A DNA stretch of 64,000 bases from Anthonomus grandis grandis. Taxonomy: Eukaryota; Arthropoda; Insecta; Coleoptera; Curculionidae. The position numbers and the translations under genes were made by a program. Positions 22,195 to 35,300 of this stretch are shown in pieces (positions within the stretch are counted from its first letter, which is position 1; each line of letters begins with the position of its first letter). The notes beneath the pieces were generated by a model, which searched no databases, had not been told where the DNA came from, and was given only the letters and a program-made list of their open reading frames with translations. Where the stretch lies: contig NC_065564.1 in the NCBI RefSeq assembly GCF_022605725.1, positions 4,566,698 through 4,630,697 of the forward strand, written 5' to 3'.

Positions 22195-24030
22195 CCATAA
22201 AATACCTTCATGCCTTAATAACAGGCTTAAGACTTCACATCACAACCACGTTTCTATTTAAAAGACTCGCCGACGTTTCGATCTTAAACTGGTCGTCTTC
22301 AGAAGAAAAACACCCCTTTAATGAAGTAGGCTTTTATTATACAATCACAAAGGTTTTTTTTTTAATTAAATATTGCTATTTTCCAAGATTTAAAAAAATT
22401 CTTATACACAATATAGTAACAGTAGTACTCTAGTTTAGAAAACTTGCAAGATATGTCCAATATGTACAATAAATTTATTTAAAAAATTTGAGCTAAAAGT
22501 TGTCGTTAGGTAAAGTTAAACTAAAACATGACGTAATATATGGCGGGCGAACGTACGTACTAGAGTATATAGAAAATATAATAATAATAATAATAATATA
22601 CAGGTAAACAAATATACACTAAAAAACAATAAAATATACAGACAAAAGTGAGCAAATGCGGTGGGAAATCAGGAGTAAGTACAAAAAAAAATTGACAACT
22701 CTATATGATATAACAATATAAAATATACAAAAATTCGATTGACTACTACTTTCTAGGCCTTCTGAAACTTCAGAACTTACAGAATCGTTGCCACCCGAAT
22801 AATTAAAAAATATACATCAATTTGTTATTTTTTTTTTAATAATATACAAAAAATATCTTTGGTATAATATACTTTATAATATTAACAAGAACAATTTTCG
22901 CTATATAGAATATAATAAGCCGTCAGTATTTCAAATTAGGCCCAAAAAAACTGAAGAAAATTGACTATATGGAAGCTCTATGGCCGAAAACCGAGTTCAC
23001 GCTGCTATATGGGGAAATTCGTCTTTTATTGTAAGGAAAATTGACGTAACGATATTGTCGGGTGGTGTTTTCAACAACAAAAAAATCCGACTTTTCTTTG
23101 ATATGTACTTATTTACAAAATTTTTTGATATTTTTTTATATGGGAAATTGTGTAGATATTCCAGGAGGAAATACTTATGGCACAACTATTAAGGTTGGCT
23201 CTTAAAACTGGGCACTAGAATAGAATGTCCCAGAAATAGAAGAGTTTTCCAGGATTTTTTTCAATTTTCCAAACGATCTTATGAAGTTTTCTAAATGTTT
23301 TGAATTTTTTCCTGTTTTTTATCTTTTGACTCCTCCCTACCGTCCAGTTTTCTGAAAAACTACTTCTTCAAATATCTTTCTGCTCTTCTGGGTACGCCCT
23401 GGAAAATGGCCTGTCGCCAACCCAACCAACACAAAATATCCAACCAACTTCCCAATCAAAAGTAACCCACGTTTGATTAACACACGACGTAGTAATTCGG
23501 TAATTATTTAAAAAAATAATATTGACCACACGTATTCCGCTAGTTGAAATGAGACAAAAAATGGGGGCTTGACCCCCTTACATGAAAAATAACAAACAGA
23601 ACCACGATTGTGTGTGTGTGTGTATTTATTCAGTCTTTCTCGTTTTCTTTTATGATATTAAATAAGTAAAAAAATCACGGTTGAACAGAGACAAACTTAT
23701 CGCGAAGAAGTAGTCTATGCTGCAATCACAAAACAGTTTTACCACTAAGCCACAAAAATTAAAACTAAATAAAATTTACTTATTAGTGGCCTTATGTACT
23801 AAAGATGTAACTAATAGAGCGAAAAATCCAATGAAACATGGCTGAACCAAGTTTAAATACTCACTGAAGTATACAATTGATTATTCATTTAACTTAAAAC
23901 AGGTTCATTAAGAGCTCTGCTAGAAAGGGAGAGAGCCATTTACTCATGGATGTACCCTCAAGTTGTTCATAATACGAATTGTTGCATTGACAAATTTTTC
24001 GTGACATGCAAAATTGTTAATCAATTATTT
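22195..24030. other. About 1.8 kb of unrelated AT-rich DNA splitting the intergenic array
   Basis: The tandem units stop near 22190 and resume in the same orientation near 24030. The interval looks like an insertion into the array. It has (TAA)n near 22580, a (TG)n run near 23611-23624 and a hammerhead-like motif near its left end. No intact ORF, clear terminal inverted repeats or target-site duplication was found. Confidence 0.45.
22270..22310 (-). ncRNA. Hammerhead-ribozyme-like core, possibly from a Penelope-like element
   Basis: On the minus strand 'CTGAAGACGACC' is followed after a 7-nt loop by 'GATCGAAACGTCGGC'. CTGAAGA fits the CUGANGA core box and GAAAC fits the second core box. The intervening GACC/GATC can pair as stem II with one mismatch. 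I could not define a cleavage site or stem III, so this is a degraded or partial motif at best. Such motifs are known in the terminal repeats of Penelope-like retroelements. Confidence 0.3.
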
Positions 24031-24875
24031 CTCGGACTTGATTTATGTTTTGAAAGATTCTTTAGGGTTTTTTTTAGCTTCTATTAAAAGAATGAATAAA
24101 ATCAGTGCACTGGAAGCATTTTTATCGAGGTTTTAGTAAAACAAGTCTGGGGGGCCACGGGGAACTAAGCACTCTGGGGTAAATTGCTTTATAACTTTAC
24201 TTCTAGTGGTCAGATTGAATTGATTTTTATTTTAAAAGATTCTTTACGATATTTTCCGACTCTGTTCAAAGAATAAAGAAAATCCATGCGCTGATAGCAT
24301 TTTTATCCAGGTTTTAAAAAAACACGTCCAGGAGGCACGGGAAACTAAGCATTCTTGGGTAAATTGCTTTATAACTTTACTTCAAGTGCTGAGATTGACT
24401 TGATTTATGTTTTAAAAAATTCTTTGAGGTTTTCTTCTGCTTCAGTTAAAAGAATGAGCGAAATCCATATACCAGACAAATTTGTATTCATGTTTTAGAA
24501 AGTCAGGTCTTGGGTACCAAAGAAAACCAAACTCTCTTGGGTAAACTGCTTTATAACTTTATTTCTAGTAGTCAGATTAAATTGATTTTTATTTTAAAAG
24601 ATTCTTTGGGATTTTCTTCTGCCTCTATTGAAAGAATGAAGAAAATGCATGCACTGGAAGCATTTTATTCAGGTTTTAAAACAAAGGTCTAGGGGGCCAC
24701 GGGGAACCAATCACTCTTGGACAAATTGCTTTATAACTTTACTTCTAGTGCTCAGATTCAATTGATTTTTATTTTAAAAGATTCTTTGGGATTTTCTTCC
24801 GCCTCCGTAAAAAGAATGAAGGAAATTCCTGCACTGGAAGCACTTATATCTAGGTTTTAGATAGACAGGTCCCAG
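24030..24875 (+). repeat. About 180-bp intergenic tandem array, block B (about 5 units)
   Basis: Same family and orientation as the block at 20085-22190, starting in mid-unit ('cttgatttatgttttgaaag') and continuing with 'gggtaaattgctttataact' and 'atgcactggaagcattttta' at about 180-bp spacing. It ends where the reverse-transcriptase relic begins. Confidence 0.88.
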
Positions 24876-24879
24876 GGTC

Positions 24880-25245
24880 ATTACTTTTCAAAAGTTTAAT
24901 TAGATATTTCAAAATTTGTGGTGTAGGAATGCTTGTTAACAAAGAAGATACATCGAAAGAAACAAGAATTTTACCTTCACTTAAACTGTTGTTGGCAAAG
25001 CTGCAATGAGCTGGATTTTTGAGTAAAATTGGACAACAGTCAAACGCTTTCGTTAGATCATAGAAGGAGGCATATGATTTTCCCTTTTTTGGATGCCAAA
25101 TTGCCCTGCAAGAAATATATTATTTTGTTCAAAGTGGCTCTTAATGTACCGTCAAAGTTCTTGGTAACAGAGGTAATAGGGTGATATTTAATAACATCAT
25201 CTTTTGATCCTTTATCTTAAAAAATGGGTGCAACTTTTGCATAAT
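24880..25245 (-). mobile_element. Hybrid retroelement relic: non-LTR RT pieces joined to a Penelope-type RT piece
   Basis: On the minus strand, from the high-coordinate end, fragments read KVAPIF, then KYHPIT, then KGKSYASFYDLTKAFDCC. This is the order of motifs in Jockey/CR1-type reverse transcriptases ('KVIPIFKKGD', 'NYRPISLL', 'DLSKAFDCV'), with large internal deletions. In one open frame this runs into KILVSFDVSSLLTSIPT, which resembles the Penelope-like RT motif 'VSFDVVSLFTNIP'. Stops interrupt the upstream part. It lies in the intergenic region and is not a functional gene. Confidence 0.55.
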
Positions 25246-25599
25246 TTAGTTAGTGTTTAAGCCTTGTTCAGTTGGGTTCAATTGCCTGGAAGAAATTTCA
25301 CATTTTTTGTTCAGAAAAGTCCTGCAAGGGATTCAAAAATCAAAAATGTTGATCACTAAAAGTGAAAACTCGTTCCTCACAGGCACTCCTGTAATAAGAA
25401 TTCCAATATCACGATATCCCTCTAAGGATTCGTACATTTTTTTCAGGAAAGGCTGGAAAAACGTTGAGTTTTCATTTTGGATCCCTATAAGGCTCCAACT
25501 GCCTGGAAGAATTTAAATACTTTAATTATATTACTCACACTTTTCCAAGCATTCTCTTGGATATTTCACTCTATTAGTTACATTCTTATTTAGACTACT

Positions 25600-25660
25600 A
25601 TACCATCTTCTCTTGAAGATGCTATAACATCGTATTCGAAACACGTGCCACAGAATAAAA
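25600..25660. other. Second hammerhead-like or retroelement 3'-end motif
   Basis: The plus strand reads 'cttgaagatgctataacatc' followed by 'gtattcgaaacacgtgcc', resembling the motif at 22270-22310 but in the opposite orientation. The first core box is TTGAAGA rather than CTGANGA, so a working ribozyme is unlikely. It may mark another retroelement terminus. The remaining sequence between 25245 and 25800 shows nothing else I can identify. Confidence 0.25.
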
Positions 25661-25801
25661 TAAATAGTAGCAAAACTGTTTTGCGATTTAAAGAAGTACT
25701 TCACGCAACTTCTTCGGGACAAATTCCCTTCTGCCCATTAGAATATTTTACACCAAGAGGGGCACCTAGGGGGCCCCCCCTAATTTAAGAAACTCGCACC
25801 G

Positions 25802-25807
25802 TTTATT
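25802..25807 (-). terminator. kirre candidate poly(A) signal, seven bases after the stop codon
   Basis: On the minus strand TAA (25817-25815) is followed after seven bases by AATAAA. No other canonical signal occurs in the next 80 bp. A G/C-rich palindrome (centred on 'gggggcccccc' near 25775) lies just downstream. Either the 3' UTR is exceptionally short or polyadenylation uses a more distant or variant site. Confidence 0.4.
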
Positions 25808-25814
25808 ATATTAA

Positions 25815-26360
25815 TTACACGTGGGTGGCCAGGGTCCCCCTTTTTATCGTCGAACTGGGCACTATGTACTGACTAGTGGGCGAGTTCGGTAATCGGGTCA
25901 CTTGGGGCACCACACTCCCGTTCGCACCGTTCGACACTAAAGAGTTCGCCCCCGCGGTCACCATCATGCCCCCCGAGAGCCCCAGCCGCGAATTCTCCCT
26001 GCTGTAGGGCGGAGGTGCGGGGGTGGCCACCGGGTTCGCCGTATTCGGGGTCGGTAGACCCACGCTCGTCGCGTTCCTCAGGTAAGGGTTCCCGTAGGTC
26101 GCGCTGAACCTCGGATCGATTCCCGGTATGGAACCGTTCGAGTGGGAGAGGTGCAGGTCGGAGAGGTCGTTGAGGGGGAGGCTGTTGCCGTTGCCTCCCC
26201 CGTGGCTCATCTGGTGGTTCTGGAGGGAGTTGAGCTGCAGACGGGTGGACTGGAGGCTCTCGCCGCCCATTGAGGTCGAGATGGGGGGTTGCATCACTGG
26301 GGGGTTGTAGTCTTGCGAGTAGTCCACGTAGGTGACGTAGCCGTTGTTGTTTTGACCGTC
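25815..26360 (-). CDS. kirre: kirre exon 12: distal cytoplasmic tail and PDZ ligand
   Basis: It encodes 181 residues after acceptor AATTCTTCCAG. It opens DGQNNNGYVTYVDYSQDYNP, then a low-complexity region rich in Asn, Ser, Gly and Pro. The segment DPRFSATYGNPYLRN is shared with fly Roughest/Kirre tails, and APPPYSREN gives a proline-rich patch. It ends RGTLATHV. The final three residues are predicted to bind PDZ scaffold proteins. Confidence 0.93.
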   Translation of the reverse strand, partial: DGQNNNGYVTYVDYSQDYNPPVMQPPISTSMGGESLQSTRLQLNSLQNHQMSHGGGNGNSLPLNDLSDLHLSHSNGSIPGIDPRFSATYGNPYLRNATSVGLPTPNTANPVATPAPPPYSRENSRLGLSGGMMVTAGANSLVSNGANGSVVPQVTRLPNSPTSQYIVPSSTIKRGTLATHV

Positions 26361-29300
26361 CTGGAAGAATTCAAGCGTTTAGTTAATGGAAATTTAGCCC
26401 CACCCTCCACTTTTCAGAGAATATCTCGATTAAGAATAATCTAATCGCTGGATCGGTCATGGGAGCCAAATGCTTTGGCCGCCTCGAAGCCCTGATTTTA
26501 ATCCTCTCGACTTTGTCGTATATATGGGGATACATGAAGTCAGTTGTTTATTATGACCCAATCAATACTCCATAAATAATAAAACTTTTTTGCCAAATGT
26601 TCCAAAAAAAAGTTATACCCGAATTTCCGAAAAATTTCTTTCCCAAAAAATCCAAAGGGATACCCATGGGAAAATTGTCATTATTACGGTTTTTATTTTT
26701 TTCCGGGAAAACTATTGGCTGGAGAAAATATTTGTTATAATAAAAGTTGTGTGAAATGTCAATGCGCATCAGATGCAATAGAAAAATAATTTATATCTTT
26801 AATAGTTTTCCGGAAAATTGGGAAAAACTTCTAAACAGTTTTCCAGAATTTTCTCGAGAACTCTTGGGAATATTGAAAATTTTCTTTTACCATTATATTC
26901 CAAATTAAAATTACTACAAATTATGTAGAATAAGTTTTAGCCGTAAATTTCAAAATAAAGAAGTTATGGACGGTTTTAAGAAAATTGGCAATTTTTTGGT
27001 GAAAAATTTGAAAAAAAAATTTTTTCGAAAAAAATAATTTTTTTTGGTACATCGATAGAATATCTAAAATCCTTCAAAAAAGCTTTATAAGATTTTTTTG
27101 AGAAATGTTCCAAAAAAAAGTTATACCCGAATTTCCGAAAAATTTCTTTCCCAAAAAATCCAAAGGGTTACCTATGGGAAAATTGTCATTATTTCGGTTT
27201 TTATTTTTTTCCGGGAAAACTATTCGCTGGAGAAAATATTTGTGATAATAAAAGTTATGTAAAATGTCAATGCGCATCAGATGCAATAGAAAAATAATTT
27301 ATATCTTTAATAGTTTTCCGGAAAATTGGGAAAAACTTCTAAACAGTTTTCCAGAATTTTCTCGAGAACTCTTGGGAATATTGAAAATTTTCTTTCACCA
27401 TTATATTCCAAATTAAAATTACTACAAATTATGTAGAATAAGTTTTAGCCGTAAATTTCAAAATAAAGAAGTTATGGAGGGTTTTAAGAAAATTGGCAAT
27501 TTTTTGGTGAAAAATTTGAAAAAAAAAAAATTTTTCGAAAAAATTTTATTTTTTTTTGGTAAATCGATAGAATATCTAAAATCCTTCAAAAAAGCTTTAT
27601 AAGATTTTTTTGAGAAATGTTCCAAAAAAAAGTTATACCCGAATTTCCGAAAAATTTCTTTCCCAAAAAATCCAAGGGGGTACCCATGGGAAAATTGTCA
27701 TTATTTCGGTTTTTATTTTTTTCCGGGAAAACTATTGACTGGAGAAAATATTTGTGATAATAAAAGTTGTGTGAAATGTCAATGCGCATCAGATGCAAAA
27801 GAAAAATAATTTATATCTTTAATAGTTTTCCGGAAAATTGGGAATAATCTCTAAACAGTTTTTCCAAATTTTCTCCAGAACTGTTGGGAATATTGAAAAT
27901 TTTCTTTCACCATTATATTCCAAATTAAAAACACTACAAATTATCTACAACAAGTTTTAGTCGTAAATTTTAAAGTAAAGAAGTTATGAACGATTTTTGA
28001 AAAATTGACAAAAAATTTGAAAAAAAAAATTTTTTTTTGAAAAAAATTTTTTTTTTGCTACATCGATAAAACATCTAAAATCCTTCAAAAAAGCTTAATA
28101 AAACTGTTTTGAAAAATATACCCGAATTTCCGAAAAAATTCAAAAACACACTTTTTCATATATAATTTATTTTTATTTTGAAAATTTTCAGTTTTTCAAA
28201 ATTTCTGTTAATGAAATCATTTTTTGCAGGGGTTGTTGCCTCTGAATGTGGTCGAACAGCAAATGCTGTTGAGCCTTAAAATCGTCTGCAAAACATTTCA
28301 AGTGGTTCTCTTGTTCAATTAGACTTAAATGGGGTTATTTCTCAAAAATCTTTTATAACTTTGTTAATATACCATTTAGAGCAAAAAGGTATTCTAGCAA
28401 TCTTTTTAAGGCCTCTACAGAGAACCCATTACGGAAATAAAAACCTTAATTTTCCCTATATGTAACGAGAAAATTAAATTCAATAAATTAAAAAAAAAAA
28501 AAAAATTCCAACGGAGTAGGGTTAGTATTAAAGACAAATTTAGTCAAATCGTAATATTTTCAACCAAAGAATATGCTGCTGCTCTATGTCCAATAAGTTA
28601 TGCGACAGCCTGTATAATGTCCGAAAAACTGGCCAGAAAGTCCAGATTTTGCCTCTTCTGAGACATCCTGGACGCAGTTTCAAATGTAGTGTTTTCATAC
28701 GCAATTGGATAAACTGCACATAATTTAAGAATGATACTGAGGATATGAAATAATTTGTTAAGTTTTGGGAGAATTTACTATTTGCCGGTAAAGAAAGTAA
28801 ACCAAATATACTGAACTATAACAGAAGCTGTTCTCTCTGATCTTCAAAAGCTGGAATCATGGTGTGACTCTGGAAAATTTCTGGATGTTTTTATTAATGA
28901 CGAACTTAGTTTTAAACCCCATATTGAATTCACTTTAAAAAAATTACATCTGCCTGCCATGCAGTATAAGTGAATTTGGACATTCATTTACAAGGACACT
29001 CTATTTTGCCTTGGTTGAAACAAAGCTAAAATTTGCCTTTGGGGATTTTGTAGCCAGTATCTAATGGACTCTATCTGCAGTGAAACACCGAGACCTTTGT
29101 TTAAATAAGAAAAAAATCCTAACTTTATACAGTCTGTCTATATTTTGACAAACATGCCATTTTCCGATAAAACCGATAATTTATTGTAAATTCGAGACCT
29201 CTTTTATAAAATCGAGAATGTTTACGCACGCCACAGGGTCAACATCCCGCCCTTTGAGCGGCACCCTTTCGGCATAAATTCAACTTAACCCCCTCGCAAA

Positions 29301-32300
29301 ATTGACTCTTTAATGCGGCGACCAAACTCGAAATTGTGGTCTATAAAAATAATAAAAGGGCTTTTTCGAGTCTTATGTAAATATCGCTTCGAGATTGAAC
29401 CGATTCGAATTTTTCTTCTCCCCCTCTTATAGAAAGGGACGAAGAAAATTGGAAAAATGAATTCGAGATATACAGTCGCTTACCTTTGGCGGGAAACTGG
29501 GTTCGGTATAGTCGTTTGAGTATCGATAAATGTCTTGTCCGGCCACACTGACCGAACCGGCCAACGGGATCCCGATTCTCGTTATGACCGACTCGGAACC
29601 GGTCTCAGATTCTGCGCCCGGGATGTAGTCCATGTCGCAGTGCATGTTCGAGTTCGACGAGCCGGTTCGCAGGTCCAATTTCAGATCTGAGATGTTCGAA
29701 CTGCGGTCCGATTCCTTGCATTGTTTCTCGATGGTGTGGGTGTCTGGAATAAAAGAGTCTGGTTAGTTTTATAGATGTTGTGGTTAAGAATTTAATGAGG
29801 TTTATTTTGCTGAAAGTTTGAACGAAATCGGTCAATAATTGGATGAGATACGGTTAAAGTTGTTTAGGTCCCACCTGATAATTTATTATTTAGCCTCTCA
29901 TGGATTAAATTGCTGATATAATAAGAACCAGTTAGTTTGTGAAAAATTTTATATTAATATTATTTTTCCAGAATTAATTTGTCTTTAATGTGCTAAAAAA
30001 TTTAATTAAATCAGTCAATAATTATCAGATAAATGACTGAATTTGTCCGGATCCCACTTGATAATTTATTGTTTAGCTTCCCGTTAATAAAGGAAAAAAT
30101 AGCTATTTTGTATAAAGTTTTATTTGAACTTTGTTTTTAATAATTTAATGTTCACTTTAGTCTTGTAAAATTTAATTAAATAGTTCATTAATTAACAAAG
30201 AAATGACTAAAATTGTGCAAAGATAAATAATTGCTTAGCCTTTAATTCATATTAAATTTGTTTCAGTTTTTATATTAACGTTTTTGTCTAGCATTTAATC
30301 CTCTTTAACCTCCCAAAAATTTAATTAAATCGCTCATTAATTAACGGAAATATGACTAGATTTGTCCAATTCTTGCCTGATAATTAATTGTTTAGCCTTT
30401 CGTTGATTAAATTATTAATAAAATTAAAACCATTAGATCTGTAGAAGAAATATTAATAACTTTTTTGTCAAGAATTAAATGGATTTTAACCCCCAAGAAA
30501 TTTTATTAAATCCGTAAATTATTAACGGAGAAATTGTAAAACTAGTCCAGGCCCTATTTGTGAAAATTAATTGTTTAGCCTCCCTTTGATTAAATTATTA
30601 ATAAACTGAAAACCAGTGATGCTACAAAAAAAATTATAGGAAAATTTTTGTCAAGAATTTAATGTTTTATGAGCTCCTCAAAATTTAATTAACTCTATCA
30701 GTTAATAACAGAGAAATTGTTAAATTTGTCCAGGCCTCATTTGATAATTCATTGTTGACCCTCTCACTGATTAAACTAACAATAAAATAAAAGCAGTGAT
30801 TCTACGAAAAAAACAAAAATAACTTTTTTGTTAAAAATTAAATGCTTTTTAACCTCCTCAAAATTTAATTAAATCCGTCAAATATTTACGGAGAAATTGT
30901 AAAATTGATCCAGACCCCATTTGAAAATTAATTAATTACCTTCCTATAAATTAAATTGAAAACCAGTAAATTTGTAAGAATTTTTATATTACAATTTTAG
31001 TCAAAAATTTAATCCTCTTTAACCTCTTAAAACATTAACCGAGAAATGGCTTAAATTATCCAAGTCTTACTTGATAAATTAATTGTTCAGCCTCCCGTTG
31101 ATTAAATTATTAATAAACTTAAAACCAGTAATTCTATGAAATATTTGATTATTATTTTTTTTTAAAGAATTTGTTATTCTTGAACTTTTCAAAAATTTAA
31201 TTAAATCGATCAATAATTAACGAAGATATGACTAAATTTGTCCAGGTCCTCCCTTAATAGTTCATTGTTTGATTAAATCACCAATAAAGTAAAAACTAGT
31301 ACTTCTCTAAAAAAATTATTTTAATTTTTTTGTTAGAAATTAAACGCTTTTTAACCTCTCAAAAATTTAATAAAATCGCTCAATAATTTACGGAGATATG
31401 ACCAAATTTGTCTAAATACTCCTTGAAAATTCATTGTTTAGCCTGTCGCTAATAAAGTGAAAAGCAGTAATTTTGTAAAAAAAATTATTGTATCTTTTTT
31501 GTCTGGAATTAAATGCTTTTTAACCTCCTAAAAATGTAATTAAATTGTACAATAATTAACGGAGAAATGACTAAATTTGTCCTGATCCCACTTGATAATT
31601 GATCGTTTAGCGTCCCGTTAATTAGATTACTAATAAAGTAAAAACCAGTAATTCTGCAAAAAAAATATATTTAGTTTTTTGCCAATAATTTAATACTAAT
31701 TCATTTACTAAAAAAATTAATTAAATCGGTTAATAATTAGCAATGGTATGACTAAATTTATTCAGGCCCCACCAGGTTTTAAAACGTATCCTATAGCATG
31801 AAAAGTAGTAACTTTTTGAAAATATTTGTATTTACCTTTTTTGTCAAGAATTTAATACTCTTTAACGAATTATAAATTTAAATTAAGTCGGCCAACAATT
31901 ACGTAAGTTACGACTAAATTAATCAGACTCCCACCCTAAAAACTTAGTGCCAACTGAGAGATTCAAAGCTGGTATATCTTCAATTTCATTGAACGAATTA
32001 CGTAATATAGTGTTTTTTTTGGTACTTTTAAGACCGTTTTGTCGTAAATTTTTTCGCTGTTAATTAGGGGACCAAACAAAAATATGGACGTAAAAATGAG
32101 TTTTACTGACTGATAAAAAGCGCGCGAATATACAAAAATGTTTTATTATCAGCCCTCTCCCCATCGATCTGGGTTAAACATGTGCAATTTTATGCATAAA
32201 TTGCGACCGAATCGAACTGCGGAAAAAACACGTATTATACATACAGTTATGGCCTGTTTATGCAGATTCCCGTGTCATTTTTTTCCCGGTAATTTAAATA

Positions 32301-35300
32301 ACAATTGCAAAATGTTTTTCGAGGACCGATTCTAAATATTGTGTGTATATATATTTTTTTTATGTTTAATTCAATTGTTTCGTAAAATAAATCAAAATAA
32401 ATGTCGAGCACAAAGGGCCCCTTTCGCGACCCTTTCACCTGCCTGAAGTTGATCGGGTCAAAAAGGGGCAATAAATCAAAAATGCATCCAATTTCAAGCT
32501 TTATGTGATTAATATTAAAATTTCATTAATTTTTGAGCTTAAAAATAGCGGGGCTTAGATTTGATTGGGGGCCAGCACGGTTATTTTTGGCTTTGCCAAT
32601 CATGTCTTTTAGTGGTTTTATTTATTTTTTTTTGTTGAATTTTGCGCAGTGTTTTTTTGAGTATAACGCTCCCAAGGGAGGTTACATGACATGTTTTGTA
32701 GTCAATTTCGAATAAAATATGTGGTGGGAGATTGACAAATTTAATCACATAAAAAATTAATTCATTGGGAGCCTAAGCAATAAATTATTGGGTGGGACCT
32801 GGATAAATTTAGTCATTACTCCGTTAATCATTAAGCAAATTAATTGAATTCTTAGGAAGTTAAAAAGCATTTAATTCTTGACGAAAAATTAAATATATTT
32901 TTTTTACAAAATCACTGGTTTTCGTTTTATTAGTAATTTAATCAATATGAGGGTAAATAATGAATTATCAAATGGAGCCTGGAGAAATTAATTAATTTCT
33001 CCGTTAATAATTAACCGATTTAATTAAATTTTTAGGAGGTTAAAAAGCATTAAATTCTAAACAAAAAAGTTTAAATATTTTTTTTTAAAGAATCATTGGT
33101 TTTTACTTTATTAGTAATTTAATCAATGGAAGGGTAAACAATGAGTTATCAAATAGGGCCTGGACTAATTTAACAAATTCTCCGTTAATAATTGACCAAT
33201 TTAATTAAATTTTTAGGAGGTTAAAAAGCATTTAATTCTAAACAAAAAAGTTTAAATAATTTTTTTTAAAGAATCACTATTTTTTACTATATTAGTACTT
33301 TAATAAATGAAAGGGTAAACAATGAATTATCAAGCGGAGCCTGGACGAATTTAACAATTTTTCCGTTAATTATTGAGCAATTTAATTAGACTTTAAGGAG
33401 GTTAAAAAGCATTAAATAACTGATAAAAAAGTTAATAATAACATTTTTATAGAATTACTGCTTTTCGCGTTCTTAGTAACTTAATTAAAGGGAGGCTTAA
33501 CAATGAATTATCGAGTGAGGCCTGGACAAATGTGTTCATATCTCCCTTAATTATTGACTAATTTAATTAAATTTTGGAAAGGTTAAAAAACATTTAAATC
33601 TTGGCAAAAAAGATAATATAAAAATTCTTTACAGCTTTACTAGTTTACAGTTTATTAATAATTTAATCAACAGAAAGCTAAATAACTAATTATCAAGTAA
33701 GACTTGGACAATTTTAGTTATTTGCCCGTTAATTAATGACCGATTTAATTAAAGTTTTAGAACGTTAAAAAAGATTGAATTCTTAACAAAAAAGTTAATA
33801 AAAAAATTAGTTAATTAATTTACGAGAATCAGTTATTTAATCAACGAGAGGCTAAACAATAAATTTAATAAATGGGACCTGCACAAATTTAGTTATCTCT
33901 TCGCTAATAATTGACCGATTTAATTACATTTTTTAGGATGTCATAAAGCATTTAATTCTTGACAAAAAAGTTAATATAAAAATGGTTACAAATTTAATGG
34001 TTTTCACTTTATTATTAATTTAATCGTTGGAAGGTCAAGCAATGAATGATCACGAGGGACCTGAATAAATTTATTAATTTTTCCGTTTATTAATTAGCGA
34101 TTTAATTAAATTTTTAGGAGGTTAAAGAGGGTTAAATTCTTGATAAAAAAGTTAATATAAAAATTGTTACAAATTTAACGGTTTTCATTTAATTAATAAT
34201 TTAATCAATGGGAGGCTAAACCATAAATTATTAAATGAGACCTGGACGAATTTAACAATTTTTCTGTTAATAATTAAGCAATTTAATTAAATTTTTAAAG
34301 TATTAAATTTACGATTAAAAAATATAAAACTTTAGTACTAGTTTTTCCTTTATCAGTTATTTAATCAACGAGAGGCTAAACAATAAATTTATTAAATGGG
34401 ACCTGAACAAATTTAGTTATCTCTTCGCTAATAATTAACCGATTTAATTAAATTTTTAGGATGTCATAAAGCATTTAATTCTTGACAAAAAAGTTAATAT
34501 AAAAATGGTTACAAATTTAATCGTTTTCACTTTATTAATAATTTAATCGTTGGGAGGTCAAGCAATGAATTATCACGAGGGACCTGAATAAATTTAGTAA
34601 TTTTTCCGTTCATTAATTAGCGATTTAATTAAATTTTTAGGAGGTTAAAGAGGGTTAAATTCTTGATAAAAAAGTTAATATAAAAATTGTTACAAATTTA
34701 ACGGTTTTCATTTAATTAATAATTTAATCAATGGGAGGCTAAACCATAAATTATTAAATGAGACCTGGACGAATTTAACAATTTTTCTGTTAATAATTAA
34801 GCAATTTAATTAAATTTTTAAAGTATTAAATTTACGATTAAAAAATATAAAACTTTAGTACTAGTTTTTCCTTTATCAGTTATTTAATCAACGAGAGGCT
34901 AAACAATAAATTTATTAAATGGGACCTGAACAAATTTAGTTATCTCTTCGCTAATAATTAACCGATTTAATTAAATTTTTAGGATGTCATAAAGCATTTA
35001 ATTCTTGACAAAAAAGTTAATATAAAAATGGTTACAAATTTAATCGTTTTCACTTTATTAATAATTTAATCGTTGGGAGGTCAAGCAATGAATTATCACG
35101 AGGGACCTGAATAAATTTAGTAATTTTTCCGTTCATTAATTAGCGATTTAATTAAATTTTTGGGGAGGTTAAAGAGGGTTAAATTCTTAACAAAAAAGTT
35201 AATATAAAATTTGTTACAAATTTAACGGTTTTCATTTAATTAATAATTTAATCAATGGGAGGCTAAACCATAAATTATTAAATGAGACCTGGATGAATTT

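Larger units (their letters stand above)
26361..29483 (-). other. kirre intron 11
   Basis: 3.1 kb, from donor CCAAAG|GTAAGC to acceptor TTCTTCCAG. It contains the triplicated 510-bp repeat (26575-28150), a plus-strand reverse-transcriptase relic (28824-29095) and unassigned AT-rich DNA. Nothing coding for the host gene was recognised. Confidence 0.85.

Noticed and set aside
26551..27798. Three similar minus-strand frames of 70-75 codons beginning MHLMRIDISHNFYY or MHLMRIDILHNFYY
   Set aside because: They arise from the tandem 510-bp repeat. Ends differ between copies, composition follows the AT-rich DNA, and no family resemblance was seen.
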